Source of the DNA: Oscillospiraceae bacterium
GTDB taxonomy: Bacteria; Bacillota; Clostridia; Oscillospirales; Oscillospiraceae
DNA: 49,477 nucleotides
NCBI GenBank assembly: GCA_017479425.1
Contig: JAFVCD010000041.1
Location: 1 to 49,477, forward strand
Direction of reading: 5' to 3'
In this document: positions 14,826 to 22,474 of the stretch, one piece after another
How the letters are laid out: each line of letters begins with the position of its first letter
Position numbering within the stretch: the stretch's first letter is position 1
Made by a program: the position numbers and the translations under genes
The notes under the pieces: model-generated
Seen by the model: the letters and a program-made list of their open reading frames with translations, nothing else
Told to the model about the DNA's origin: nothing
Database searches by the model: none

Positions 14826-15256
14826 ACTCCCACCGCCTCCTTAAGCTTTTTTATGTATCTGCGCGAGGAGAAAACGAGCCGCCCGCCGGTAAGCGTTAGG
14901 CGCACCGTTCCGGTAAATGAGAGGTCGATTGCCGTTATGCGCCGGATGTTCACGATCTCAGAATTAGAGATGCGCACAAAATCGCTTTTAGGAAGCCGCT
15001 CTTCAAGCTCGTAAATGCGCTCGCGTACGGAGTAAACGCCCTTTTCAGTTTCGAGCGAAACGCCCTTGCCGTCGGTGTAAAAGCGCAGAATATCGGCAAG
15101 CGGTATTATCTCCACCTCGCCGCCGTGCCAGCCGCGGATCGGCTCGTCTGACGTGAGCGAGGCGATGAGCTTCGATATCTCCGGCGTAAGCTCGGGCGCG
15201 CGGACGGTGATCTCCGGTTCGGTGAGCTCCGGGCTCTTTATAAACTCGACCTTCAT
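14822..15256 (-). CDS. LytTR-domain DNA-binding protein without receiver domain
   Basis: 144 aa. Residues about 45-144 form a LytTR domain: GEVEIIPLADILRFYTDGKG, a RERIYELEERL helix, DFVRISNSEIVNIRRI and a SSRRYIKKLKEAVG end. The short N-terminal part is not a response-regulator receiver. Such stand-alone LytTR proteins generally pair with DUF3021 proteins. The ATG at 15256 follows GGGAGGGAGAAA. Its own promoter is at 15278-15305. Confidence 0.92.
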   Translation of the reverse strand: MKVEFIKSPELTEPEITVRAPELTPEISKLIASLTSDEPIRGWHGGEVEIIPLADILRFYTDGKGVSLETEKGVYSVRERIYELEERLPKSDFVRISNSEIVNIRRITAIDLSFTGTVRLTLTGGRLVFSSRRYIKKLKEAVGV

Positions 15257-15277
15257 TTTCTCCCTCCCCTCAGTTCT

Positions 15278-15305
15278 ATTATACAATAAAGCTCAGAGCT
15301 GTAAA
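15278..15305 (-). promoter_or_regulatory. Promoter of LytTR-DUF3021 operon
   Basis: Minus-strand TTTACA (15300-15305), 16-base spacer, TATAAT (15278-15283). Confidence 0.7.
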
Positions 15306-15344
15306 TAATATCTGGACAGGCGGTAAAATAGCGCCGACAGACGG

Positions 15345-15371
15345 CAAAAAAGGCGGGCAAAACGCCCGCCC
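15345..15371 (-). terminator. Rho-independent terminator of ilvE
   Basis: Minus strand: GGCGGGC, 5-base loop, GCCCGCC, then six T. Begins 6 bases after the ilvE stop codon. Confidence 0.9.
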
Positions 15372-15376
15372 TTATG

Positions 15377-16447
15377 TTAGTCGCATACCTTCTGAGTCCA
15401 GCCGCGCTTGTCGGGCCTTGTGCCCCACTGTATGCCGGTGAGCTCATCATAGAGCTTCTGCGTGAGCTGACCTATGCCGCCCCCGCCGATTTTGAGGCTC
15501 TCGCCCTCGAATTCGATCTGACCGACGGGCGACACCACTGCCGCTGTGCCGGTGCCCCACATCTCCTGCATTCTGCCGTTCTTCGCGGTCTCGATGACCT
15601 CGTCAACGCTTATAAGGCGCTCCTCGACCTCATAGCCCCAGTCGCGGCACACTTCGAGAATGCTCTTGCGGGTAATGCCCGGAAGCACGCTTCCCTGGAG
15701 CATCGGGGTGACGACCTTGCCGTCGATTTTGAACATAATGTTCATCGAGCCGACCTCTTCGATGTACTTGCGGTGAACTCCGTCAAGCCACAGAACCTGA
15801 CTGTAACCGCGCTCCGCAGCTCTCTCGCTGGCGCGGATGGAGCCGGCGTAGTTGCCGCCGCACTTTGTGAAGCCCGTGCCGCCGCGAACCGCGCGCACGT
15901 CCTCATCCTCGATGGCGATTTTTACGGGGTTCAGACCCTCGGGGTAGTAGTTTCCGCTCGGCGAGAGGATTATGCAGAATATATAGGTCTTCGACGCGTG
16001 AACACCGACGGCGTAATCGGTCGCAATGATGAACGGACGGATATACAGGCTCGCCGCCTCCTGAGTCGGCACCCAGTCGCGCTCGAGCTCAACGAGCTGC
16101 TTTAACGCCTCAACGCAGAAATCTACGTCGACCTCCGGGATGCACATTCTTTTGGCTGAGTTATTCATGCGCTTGAAATTCTCCTCCGGTCTGAAAAGCC
16201 AGATGGAGCCGTCGGCGCGGCGATAAGCCTTGAGGCCCTCGAAAATCTCCTGCGCATAGTGGAAAACCATGCAGCTCGGGTCGAGCGTAAAGGGGCCGTA
16301 GGGCACGATGCGCGGGTCAAACCAGCCTTTTCCCGCCTCGTAGTTCATCATGAACATGTGGTCTGTAAAATACTGACCGAAGGGCAGGGGATCGACAGTC
16401 GGCTTCGGCTTGCGGTTGGGGTTCAGCACTACTCTGACTTTATCCAT
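15377..16447 (-). CDS. ilvE: Branched-chain amino acid aminotransferase
   Basis: PLP enzyme for the last step of Leu, Ile and Val synthesis and the first step of their breakdown. The 356-aa protein has FHYAQEIFEGLKAYR, the PLP-lysine region GTGFTKCGGNYAGS, and the family signature YIEEVGSMNIMFKIDG. This length and order match the type II bacterial/eukaryotic-like BCATs. The start ATG is about 10 bases after GGAG. Monocistronic, with its own promoter (16485-16513) and terminator. No T-box or leader peptide was found upstream. Confidence 0.96.
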   Translation of the reverse strand: MDKVRVVLNPNRKPKPTVDPLPFGQYFTDHMFMMNYEAGKGWFDPRIVPYGPFTLDPSCMVFHYAQEIFEGLKAYRRADGSIWLFRPEENFKRMNNSAKRMCIPEVDVDFCVEALKQLVELERDWVPTQEAASLYIRPFIIATDYAVGVHASKTYIFCIILSPSGNYYPEGLNPVKIAIEDEDVRAVRGGTGFTKCGGNYAGSIRASERAAERGYSQVLWLDGVHRKYIEEVGSMNIMFKIDGKVVTPMLQGSVLPGITRKSILEVCRDWGYEVEERLISVDEVIETAKNGRMQEMWGTGTAAVVSPVGQIEFEGESLKIGGGGIGQLTQKLYDELTGIQWGTRPDKRGWTQKVCD

Positions 16448-16484
16448 AGGTAAAAATCTCCTTTACCGAAATATTCCGAAGATT

Positions 16485-16513
16485 ATTTTACCACTTTAAA
16501 TCGCCGATTACAA
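16485..16513 (-). promoter_or_regulatory. Promoter of ilvE
   Basis: Minus-strand TTGTAA (16508-16513), 17-base spacer, TAAAAT (16485-16490). Confidence 0.65.
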
Positions 16514-16568
16514 GCTATTCCTGCATATTTTCACAACAGAGCCTCTCGTTTTTTATGACGAAAAGCAC

Positions 16569-16597
16569 TTGTCCGATTCATTTGCGTATGTTATAAT
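16569..16597 (+). promoter_or_regulatory. Promoter of VOC-family gene
   Basis: TTGTCC (16569-16574), 17-base spacer, TATAAT (16592-16597). Confidence 0.7.
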
Positions 16598-16649
16598 CAC
16601 AAAGCAGACCGATTTTTCAGCCGGTGATAATATTTCAGGAGGAACTGAT

Positions 16650-17027
16650 ATGAAAATAACTTCCTTTAATCCCCTTATCGTGACTAAGGACGCGGACGCC
16701 GCCGTCGCTCTCTTCGAGGCTCTCGGCTTCAAGCGCGCTCATTCCATCAGCGCCGTCGAAAACAACGGCACCGAAATCAAAAACGTCACTCTCAAGAACG
16801 CCGAGGGCTTTTCCGTAGACGTTTCCGAGGCTCCCGTTCCTCAGGATATTCCCCTTATTCGCATGAATGTCGATAACTTCGACGAGGCGCTCGCATTCCT
16901 CGCCGAGAGGGGCTTTAAGAACGTAAAGGGCACCGACGAAACGCTCGACACCAGTACCAACAGATCCGCTATGATGGTTTCGCCCTCCGGCTTCGCCTTT
17001 GATCTCTGCCAGCACATCAAGGACTGA
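16650..17027 (+). CDS. VOC (glyoxalase/bleomycin-resistance fold) family protein
   Basis: 125 aa with the paired beta-alpha-beta-beta-beta modules of the vicinal-oxygen-chelate fold: ITSFNPLIVTKDADAAVALF, EALGFKRAH, FSVDV, then LAFLAERGFKNV and VSPSGFAFDLCQH. Substrate unknown; metal ligands cannot be assigned safely. The ATG at 16650 follows AGGAGG by 7 bases; an upstream ATG at 16569 lies in the promoter. A deleted relative remains at 3803-3954. It is terminated by a hairpin at 17046-17090 and converges on sigG across a MITE-like element. Confidence 0.88.
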   Translation: MKITSFNPLIVTKDADAAVALFEALGFKRAHSISAVENNGTEIKNVTLKNAEGFSVDVSEAPVPQDIPLIRMNVDNFDEALAFLAERGFKNVKGTDETLDTSTNRSAMMVSPSGFAFDLCQHIKD

Positions 17028-17045
17028 AAAAATTAACAGTAAAAT

Positions 17046-17090
17046 TCAGAGGACGTGCCGTAAATCGCACGCCCTCTGAGTGTTTTATAC
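17046..17090 (+). terminator. Terminator after VOC gene
   Basis: Stem CAGAGG-CGTGC with GCACG-CCTCTG (one mismatch bulge), 8-base loop, followed by TGTTTTAT at the edge of the MITE-like element. Confidence 0.75.
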
Positions 17091-17249
17091 TAACCCCTGA
17101 TCAAAATCTTCAATTCGCGCTAGCCCTTTTCGCGTCATACTTCGTTATCCGGCTTGATAATACACAAAGTATTGTCTGCACCGGACGCCTTGTATGACGC
17201 TAATAATTCTGCGCGCTCGGTTAAAGCTTTTAATCAGGGCTTAGTATTA
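17086..17249. mobile_element. MITE-like hairpin element, copy 2
   Basis: About 164 bp, the reverse complement of the element at 8905-9073 with small differences. Terminal repeats are TACTAACCCCTGATCAAAA on the left and the complement of TACTAAGCCCTGATTAAAA on the right. The inner block CGCGTCATACTTCGTTATCC is conserved between copies. It lies between the convergent VOC and sigG genes and its right end provides the TAA stop of sigG (17247-17249). No ORF. Confidence 0.75.
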
Positions 17250-18011
17250 CAGGCTCATTTTTATGCGCTCGACGGCATTTTTCTCGAGCCGCGAGACCTG
17301 TGCCTGACTGATGCCGACAATTTTCGCCACCTCGGTCTGCGTTTTGCCGTCGAAAAAGCGGAGATTTAGTATTCGCTTTTCCCGCTCTCCGAGCTCCTTT
17401 ACCGCGTCCGTAAGAGCGATCTCATTGAGCCACGCCTCGTCGGTCTGCCGCTCGTCGCGAATTGAATCAATGGCGCTCTTCTCCTCGCGGTCGTCGGAGA
17501 ACACCGGCTCGTTGAGGCTCACCGGCTCCTGCGCGGCGTCGAGCGCGATGACAACGTCCTCGCGGCGCATACCGATGGCCTTTGCGATCTCCTCGATGGT
17601 CGGCTCGCGCCCCGTTTCGCTCGTCAGCTTTTCCCGCGCCTGCAGAACCTTGTACGCCGTATCTCTCAGCGAGCGCGAGACTCTTATCGGCGCGCTGTCG
17701 CGCAGGAACCGCCGCACCTCTCCGGATATCAGCGGTACGGCGTAGGTTGAGAACATCACGCCGAAGCCGAAATCGAAGTTCTCGATTGCCTTCATAAGTC
17801 CGATACATCCTACCTGAAAGAGATCGTCAGCGTCGTCGCGCCCGCTGAAGCGCTGGATCACCGATAAAACGAGCCGCAGGTTGCCCTCGACTATCTCCTC
17901 GCGCGCACGCTCGTCACCCGCGCGCACGCGCTTTAAGAGCGCCTCGTTTTCCTCCTGCGTGAGCCGCGGCAGACGCGAGGTGCTGACCCCGCAAATTTCC
18001 ACTCTTGCCAA
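17247..18011 (-). CDS. sigG: RNA polymerase sporulation sigma factor SigG
   Basis: Late forespore sigma factor. The N-terminal VEICGVSTSRLP is diagnostic of SigG; region 2 (DDLFQVGCIGLMKAIENFD, FSTYAVPLISGEVRRFLRD), region 3 (SETGREPTIEEIAKAI) and region 4 (FFDGKTQTEVAKIVGISQAQVSRLE) are complete. The frame is open to an ATG at 18086, but that codon has no ribosome binding site and abuts the -10 box of the divergent dapL promoter. A TTG at 18011, preceded by GGTGATGAAGTT, gives 254 aa, close to the usual 260, and places three residues before VEICGV as in relatives. The stop codon lies in the MITE-like element. Unlike many Clostridia, sigE and spoIIGA are not adjacent. Confidence 0.93.
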   Translation of the reverse strand: MARVEICGVSTSRLPRLTQEENEALLKRVRAGDERAREEIVEGNLRLVLSVIQRFSGRDDADDLFQVGCIGLMKAIENFDFGFGVMFSTYAVPLISGEVRRFLRDSAPIRVSRSLRDTAYKVLQAREKLTSETGREPTIEEIAKAIGMRREDVVIALDAAQEPVSLNEPVFSDDREEKSAIDSIRDERQTDEAWLNEIALTDAVKELGEREKRILNLRFFDGKTQTEVAKIVGISQAQVSRLEKNAVERIKMSL

Positions 18012-18063
18012 AACTTCATCACCGAGGTCATTATTGCCGCTTTCGCTGTTGATAATACCGCCC

Positions 18064-18092
18064 TTGACAATGGAAAAATGCGGCATTATAAT
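18064..18092 (+). promoter_or_regulatory. Consensus promoter of dapL
   Basis: Perfect TTGACA (18064-18069), 17-base spacer, TATAAT (18087-18092), about 30 bases before the dapL start codon. It overlaps the longest reading of the divergent sigG. Confidence 0.88.
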
Positions 18093-18122
18093 TTATACAT
18101 ACCCTATTGAGGAGGAAAACCT

Positions 18123-19334
18123 ATGATGAAAATCAACGATAATTTCCTGAAGCTTCCCGGCGGATACCTCTTTCCGGAGATTGGCCGCCGTGTAAGAGCA
18201 TACACTGATCCGAAAATGCCGCTCATCCGCCTCGGAATCGGCGACGTTACTCAGCCTCTCGCGCCCGCGGTAGTCGAGGCGATGAAGAAGGCGAGCGCCG
18301 AGATGGGCACAAAGGAGGGCTTCCGCGGCTACTGCGAGGAGAAGAACGGCGCCTACGACTGGCTCCGCTTCGCCATCGCAAATGATTACAAGTCCCGCGG
18401 AGTTGACATCGCCGACGACGAGATCTTCGTCTCCGACGGCGCAAAATCCGACTGCGGCAACATCGGTGACATTTTCTCCGTTGACAATGTGGTCGCCGTC
18501 TGCGATCCGGTCTATCCCGTCTACGTCGACACGAACGCAATGGCGGGCAGAGCCGGAAACTATGTCGACGGCAAGTGGGATAACCTCGTCTATCTCCCCT
18601 GCACTGCTGAAAATGACTTTTTCCCCGCTCTCCCCGAGAGAGTTCCCGATATAATCTACATCTGTTCGCCGAACAATCCCACCGGCACCGCGGCGACGAG
18701 GGCTCAGCTCAAGGTTTGGGTCGATTATGCGAACGCCCACGGCTCCGTCATTCTCTACGACTCCGCCTACGAGGCATACATTCAGGAGCCCGACAAGCCT
18801 CACTCCATCTTTGAGGTCGAGGGCGCCAAAACCTGCGCCATCGAGTTCCGCAGCTTTTCAAAGACCGCCGGCTTCACCGGCAACCGCTGCGCCTACACCG
18901 TAATCCCGAAGGCGCTCGAGCGCGGGGGCGCGAGCCTCAACGCGCTCTGGAACCGCAGAATGGGCACAAAGTTCAACGGCGTTGCCTACGTCATTCAGCG
19001 CGCCGCCGAGGCGTGCTTTACCCCCGAGGGCAAGGCGCAGATACAGTCCACCATCGACTTCTACCACGAAAACGCCCGCATCATCTCCGACGGGCTCAAG
19101 GACGCCGGTCTCACCGTTTATGGCGGCGTGAACGCGCCGTATATCTGGTTCCGCACGCCTGAGGGCTACGGCAGCTGGGAGTTTTTCGACAAGCTCCTCT
19201 ATGACGCCTGCGTTGTCACCACGCCGGGCGCGGGCTTCGGTCCCAGCGGCGAGGGATATATCCGCCTCACCGCCTTCGGCGGCCGCGACGCCACAGTAGA
19301 GGCAGTCGAGCGCATCAGAAAATTGCTGAAATAA
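18123..19334 (+). CDS. dapL: LL-diaminopimelate aminotransferase
   Basis: Converts tetrahydrodipicolinate directly to LL-diaminopimelate, the one-step aminotransferase route to meso-DAP and lysine. 403 aa; class I/II PLP fold with the N-terminal [20 protein letters not shown] characteristic of Dap[12 protein letters not shown], and the PLP-lysine motif [23 protein letters not shown] lies just upstream of a double ATG (18123/18126); either could be used. It has its own promoter and is separated from the aro operon by the attenuator region. The route matters for peptidoglycan and spore dipicolinate supply. Confidence 0.96.
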   Translation: MMKINDNFLKLPGGYLFPEIGRRVRAYTDPKMPLIRLGIGDVTQPLAPAVVEAMKKASAEMGTKEGFRGYCEEKNGAYDWLRFAIANDYKSRGVDIADDEIFVSDGAKSDCGNIGDIFSVDNVVAVCDPVYPVYVDTNAMAGRAGNYVDGKWDNLVYLPCTAENDFFPALPERVPDIIYICSPNNPTGTAATRAQLKVWVDYANAHGSVILYDSAYEAYIQEPDKPHSIFEVEGAKTCAIEFRSFSKTAGFTGNRCAYTVIPKALERGGASLNALWNRRMGTKFNGVAYVIQRAAEACFTPEGKAQIQSTIDFYHENARIISDGLKDAGLTVYGGVNAPYIWFRTPEGYGSWEFFDKLLYDACVVTTPGAGFGPSGEGYIRLTAFGGRDATVEAVERIRKLLK

Positions 19335-19346
19335 GGATTTTTCCTC

Positions 19347-19375
19347 TTTACTTTTAGCAAATAAAGTGTTAAACT
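19347..19375 (+). promoter_or_regulatory. Predicted promoter of the aro operon
   Basis: TTTACT (19347-19352), 17-base spacer, TAAACT (19370-19375). Start near 19382 would place the leader peptide ATG about 22 bases downstream. Boxes are imperfect; read-through from dapL is also possible. Confidence 0.5.
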
Positions 19376-19403
19376 ACGGATATATTTTTCAAGGAGACCG
19401 ATT

Positions 19404-19487
19404 ATGAAGAGTTTTGCCAATCGTGAATACGGATATTATTATTTCAGCTTTACCTTTTTTGGTAAGGTCAATCCGCGTTTGGCATAA
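19404..19487 (+). CDS. Tyr/Phe-rich leader peptide of the aro operon attenuator
   Basis: A 27-residue ORF with a good AAGGAG ribosome binding site 7 bases upstream. Its middle reads YGYYYFSFTFF: 4 Tyr and 5 Phe within residues 9-19 (plus Phe4), far beyond chance, and it sits before a Phe/Tyr biosynthetic operon. It ends GKVNPRLA and stops at TAA 19485-19487. The last codons (19473-19483) form the 5' arm of the antiterminator. By analogy with the pheL, trpL and hisL leaders, ribosome stalling at uncharged tRNA-Tyr or tRNA-Phe should expose that arm and allow transcription into aroF. The peptide itself probably has no function beyond being translated. Confidence 0.88.
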   Translation: MKSFANREYGYYYFSFTFFGKVNPRLA

Positions 19488-19554
19488 TTTGGGTATATCG
19501 GCATATTTTTGAGCCAGAAAACCCCATCGCCGAACGCGGTGGGGTTACTTTTTT
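19473..19554 (+). promoter_or_regulatory. Antiterminator/terminator switch of the aro operon
   Basis: Two mutually exclusive stems. Terminator: 19520-19530 pairs with 19536-19546 (AACCCCATCGC with GCGGTGGGGTT, one G:U), loop CGAAC, then ACTTTTTT. Antiterminator: CCGCGTTTGGC (19473-19483) pairs over 11 bp with GCCGAACGCGG (19529-19539, one G:U), taking the terminator loop and part of both arms. A ribosome stalled at Tyr/Phe codons (19428-19460) leaves 19473-19483 free. A ribosome at the stop codon (19485) covers it, so the terminator forms. The aroF ribosome binding site (GGAGG at 19557-19561) follows directly. Confidence 0.87.
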
Positions 19555-19569
19555 GCGGAGGAAACGAAT

Positions 19570-20589
19570 ATGATAGTCATTCTTAAGAAAAATCCCGACC
19601 AGAACCAGCTCGACAATCTGAAGCGCTGGCTTCGCTCTAAGAACATCGACATCCACGAGTCCACCGGCGTCGAGAGCACGATTCTCGGGCTTGTCGGCGA
19701 TACCACGACCATCGACATAAATCTTCTGAACGCGCTCGACATAGTTGAGGACGTTAAGCGCATTCAGGAGCCGTACAAGAAGTGCAACCGCAAGTTCCAC
19801 CCCGAGGACACCGTTATCAAGGTCGGCAATACGCAGATTGGCGGAGGCAATCTCACGCTTATGGCGGGTCCCTGCGCCGTTGAGAGCGAGGAGCAGATCC
19901 TCTCGGCGGCAAGAGCCGTAAAGGCAGCTGGTGCGACGATGCTTCGCGGCGGCGCGTTCAAGCCCCGCACCTCGCCCTACTCCTTTCAGGGTCTGCGCGA
20001 GGAGGGCATCCGCCTTCTTGAGCTTGCGAAAAAGGAAACCGGCCTCCCCATTGTGACTGAAATCATGGACGCGAGCCAGCTCGACTGCTTCGAGAACGTC
20101 GACGTCATTCAGGTCGGTGCGAGAAATATGCAGAACTTTGAGCTTCTCAAGGTTCTCGGCAAGACGGACAAGCCCATACTTCTGAAGCGCGGACTTGCGA
20201 ACTCCTATCAGGAGTTCCTTATGAGCGCGGAGTACATCATGGCGGGCGGCAACGAGAAGGTCATCCTCTGCGAGCGCGGCATCCGCACCTTTGAGACCTA
20301 CACACGCAATACGCTCGACATCGCGCTTGTGCCCTCGATGAAGCAGCTCAGTCACCTGCCCATCATCATCGACCCGAGCCACGCCGCGGGCAAATACGCG
20401 CTCGTTCCCTCTCTCTCCTGCGCCGCTGTCGCCGCGGGCGCAGACGGACTTATAATCGAGGTTCACTGTGACCCCGAGCACGCGCTCTCCGACGGCCCGC
20501 AGAGCCTCAAGCCCGACGTATTCGGCCGCCTTGCGAAAAAGCTCTACGCCATCCATGACGTTATGGGCTCGATGGAGGAAGTGCTATGA
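19570..20589 (+). CDS. aroF: 3-Deoxy-7-phosphoheptulonate (DAHP) synthase, type I-beta
   Basis: First step of the shikimate pathway: phosphoenolpyruvate plus erythrose-4-phosphate. 339 aa. Residues 1-70 are a ferredoxin-like regulatory domain (MIVILKKNPDQNQLDNLKRW) as found in I-beta enzymes that bind Tyr/Phe; the barrel follows with LMAGPCAVESEEQI, LRGGAFKPRTSPYSFQG, IQVGARNMQNFELL, LLKRGLANSYQEFL and IIDPSHAAGKYALV. So feedback inhibition at the protein level could add to attenuation. GCGGAGGAAACGAAT precedes the ATG. The stop overlaps tyrA (ATGA). Confidence 0.96.
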   Translation: MIVILKKNPDQNQLDNLKRWLRSKNIDIHESTGVESTILGLVGDTTTIDINLLNALDIVEDVKRIQEPYKKCNRKFHPEDTVIKVGNTQIGGGNLTLMAGPCAVESEEQILSAARAVKAAGATMLRGGAFKPRTSPYSFQGLREEGIRLLELAKKETGLPIVTEIMDASQLDCFENVDVIQVGARNMQNFELLKVLGKTDKPILLKRGLANSYQEFLMSAEYIMAGGNEKVILCERGIRTFETYTRNTLDIALVPSMKQLSHLPIIIDPSHAAGKYALVPSLSCAAVAAGADGLIIEVHCDPEHALSDGPQSLKPDVFGRLAKKLYAIHDVMGSMEEVL

Positions 20590-21422
20590 CTGTCGGCGTA
20601 GTGGGTCTCGGACTTATCGGCGGCTCCTTCGCCCTCGCCGCGGCAAAGAAAACTCAGCACCGCGTTCTCGGCTTCAACCGCAACAAGGACACGCTTGAGG
20701 AGGCGCTCCTCTGCGGCGCTATCGAGGCGGAGCTCAACGAATACAATCTCCCCGAGTGCAACGTAGTTATCGTCGCCCTGCCTCCGCAGGCGACTGTCGC
20801 GTGGGTCGATAATTACGGAAAATATCTCAAAAGCTCCTGCGTGCTCGTCGACGCCGTCGGCGTGAAGCGCGTTATCGTCGAAAAACTCAGCGCCGTCGCG
20901 GACAAGTACGGCTTTACCTACATCGGCGGGCATCCGATGGCAGGAAAGGAGGTCGCAGGCTTTCCGAACAGCGACGAAAATCTCTACCGCGGCGCCTCAA
21001 TGATTCTCACCCCGCGTACCGGAACGGATATCGCCATTGTGGACGATTTAAGGATTTTCTTTCTCTCCCTCGGCTTCGGCAGAGTCACCATCGCCACCCC
21101 GGAGGAGCACGACAAGGTCATCGCCTACACCTCTCAGCTCGCACATATCGCCTCGAGCGCATATATAAAGAGCCCCTCCGCGCAGGTGCATTCCGGCTTC
21201 TCGGCCGGCTCGTTCCGCGACCTTACGAGGGTCGCAAGGCTCGATGAAAACCTCTGGACAGAGCTTTTCCGCGACAACAGGGACTATCTTACAAGCGAAT
21301 TAAAGGAGCTCATCGCGCACCTGAACGAATATCTCGTCGCGCTTGAGAGCGAAAACTGGGACGAAATGCGCGCGCTCTTAAAGGACGGGCGCGAGAAAAA
21401 GGAGTCGAGCGGCAGAGCATGA
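20586..21422 (+). CDS. tyrA: Prephenate dehydrogenase
   Basis: NAD-dependent oxidative decarboxylation of prephenate to 4-hydroxyphenylpyruvate on the tyrosine branch. 278 aa, with the N-terminal dinucleotide motif VGVVGLGLIGGSFALAAAK, GGHPMAGKE (conserved active-site His), and the helical C-terminal dimer domain (YTSQLAHIASSAYI, FRDLTRVARLDENLW). No ACT or chorismate mutase domain is fused; those are in pheA. Overlaps aroF and aroB by 4 bases each. Confidence 0.95.
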   Translation: MTVGVVGLGLIGGSFALAAAKKTQHRVLGFNRNKDTLEEALLCGAIEAELNEYNLPECNVVIVALPPQATVAWVDNYGKYLKSSCVLVDAVGVKRVIVEKLSAVADKYGFTYIGGHPMAGKEVAGFPNSDENLYRGASMILTPRTGTDIAIVDDLRIFFLSLGFGRVTIATPEEHDKVIAYTSQLAHIASSAYIKSPSAQVHSGFSAGSFRDLTRVARLDENLWTELFRDNRDYLTSELKELIAHLNEYLVALESENWDEMRALLKDGREKKESSGRA

Positions 21423-22474
21423 AAACCGTCAGAGTAAACGTCCGCGAGGGCTACGATGTAAATATCGGAAGCGGCATTCTCCCCGAGTTCGGCGCGATGC
21501 TCGCCGAGGTGGCAAAGCCTCCGAAAAAGGTCTGCATCGTTTCCGATTCCAATGTTGCTCCATTGTACGGTGAAACGGTGCGAAAAAGCCTTGAAAGTGC
21601 GGGCTTTTCGCCCTTTACTATAGTCTTTCCCGCGGGCGAGCAGAGTAAAAACATGACAACTCTCGCCTCGATTTTAGAGGAGATGGCCGACGCTTCCCTC
21701 ACCCGCTCCGACCTCGTCGTCGCCCTCGGCGGCGGCGTGACCGGCGATATGGCGGGGTTTGCGGCGTCAATATATCTGCGAGGGGTCAAATTTGCCCAAA
21801 TACCGACTACGCTGCTTGCGGCGGTGGATTCCTCCGTCGGCGGCAAGACGGCAGTCGACCTTAATCACGGCAAGAACCTCGCCGGAGTGTTCGCGCAGCC
21901 CATTTTAGTCTGCTGCGATACCAACGCCTTTAAGACCCTCACGCCGGAGATTTTTGCAGACGGCGCCGCTGAGAGCATAAAGTACGGAATTCTCGACGAC
22001 AAGCCGCTTTTTGAGGCTTTTTCCGGCGGAACCGTTCAGAATATAGAAGATATCGTCGCCTCCTGCGTTCAGCACAAGGCGGACTACGTCGAGCGCGACG
22101 AGTTTGACCGCGGCGATAGGAAGTTTCTCAATCTCGGCCACACGATGGCTCACGCCATCGAAAAGCTCTCCGGCTACACCTTCCCGCACGGTCACGCTGT
22201 CGCTGTCGGCACCGTGATGATTGCCCGCGCGGGAGAGAAAATGGGCGTCACCGAAAAGGGCACGACCGATGAGATAATAAGGATTTTCATGGAAAACAAT
22301 CTACCCGTCGCCTCGCCCTATGACGCCGAGAGCCTTTTTACCGCCGCCTGCGGCGACAAGAAGCGCGAGGGCGGCACGATAACCGTCATAATGATAGAAA
22401 AAATCGGCAAATGCTTCCTCAAGACCGTTCCGGTCGAGGAGCTCCGCAACATCGCAATTTTGGGTAAAGAATAA
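21419..22474 (+). CDS. aroB: 3-Dehydroquinate synthase
   Basis: Cyclises DAHP to 3-dehydroquinate using NAD and Zn/Co. 351 aa, with the N-terminal IVSDSNVAPLYGE, FPAGEQSKNM, VALGGGVTGDMAGFAASIYLRG, PTTLLAAVDSSVGGKTAVD and the metal-binding NLGHTMAHAIEK and FPHGHAVAVG blocks. It overlaps tyrA by 4 bases and shares one base with the aroA start (TAATG). The pathway order on the chromosome does not follow the reaction order but all seven steps are present in this operon. Confidence 0.96.
   Translation: MKTVRVNVREGYDVNIGSGILPEFGAMLAEVAKPPKKVCIVSDSNVAPLYGETVRKSLESAGFSPFTIVFPAGEQSKNMTTLASILEEMADASLTRSDLVVALGGGVTGDMAGFAASIYLRGVKFAQIPTTLLAAVDSSVGGKTAVDLNHGKNLAGVFAQPILVCCDTNAFKTLTPEIFADGAAESIKYGILDDKPLFEAFSGGTVQNIEDIVASCVQHKADYVERDEFDRGDRKFLNLGHTMAHAIEKLSGYTFPHGHAVAVGTVMIARAGEKMGVTEKGTTDEIIRIFMENNLPVASPYDAESLFTAACGDKKREGGTITVIMIEKIGKCFLKTVPVEELRNIAILGKE

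Noticed and set aside
16448-16568. T-box or leader-peptide attenuator before ilvE
   Set aside because: The leader is short; no T-box sequence (TGGNACCGCG) and no branched-chain-rich ORF.
19468-20556. 362-codon minus-strand frame over aroF
   Set aside because: Codon-bias shadow of aroF; composition (Val/Leu/Ala/Arg-rich, no motifs) and lack of start signals argue against a gene. The same applies to the long antisense frames over aroC, ilvE and trkA.
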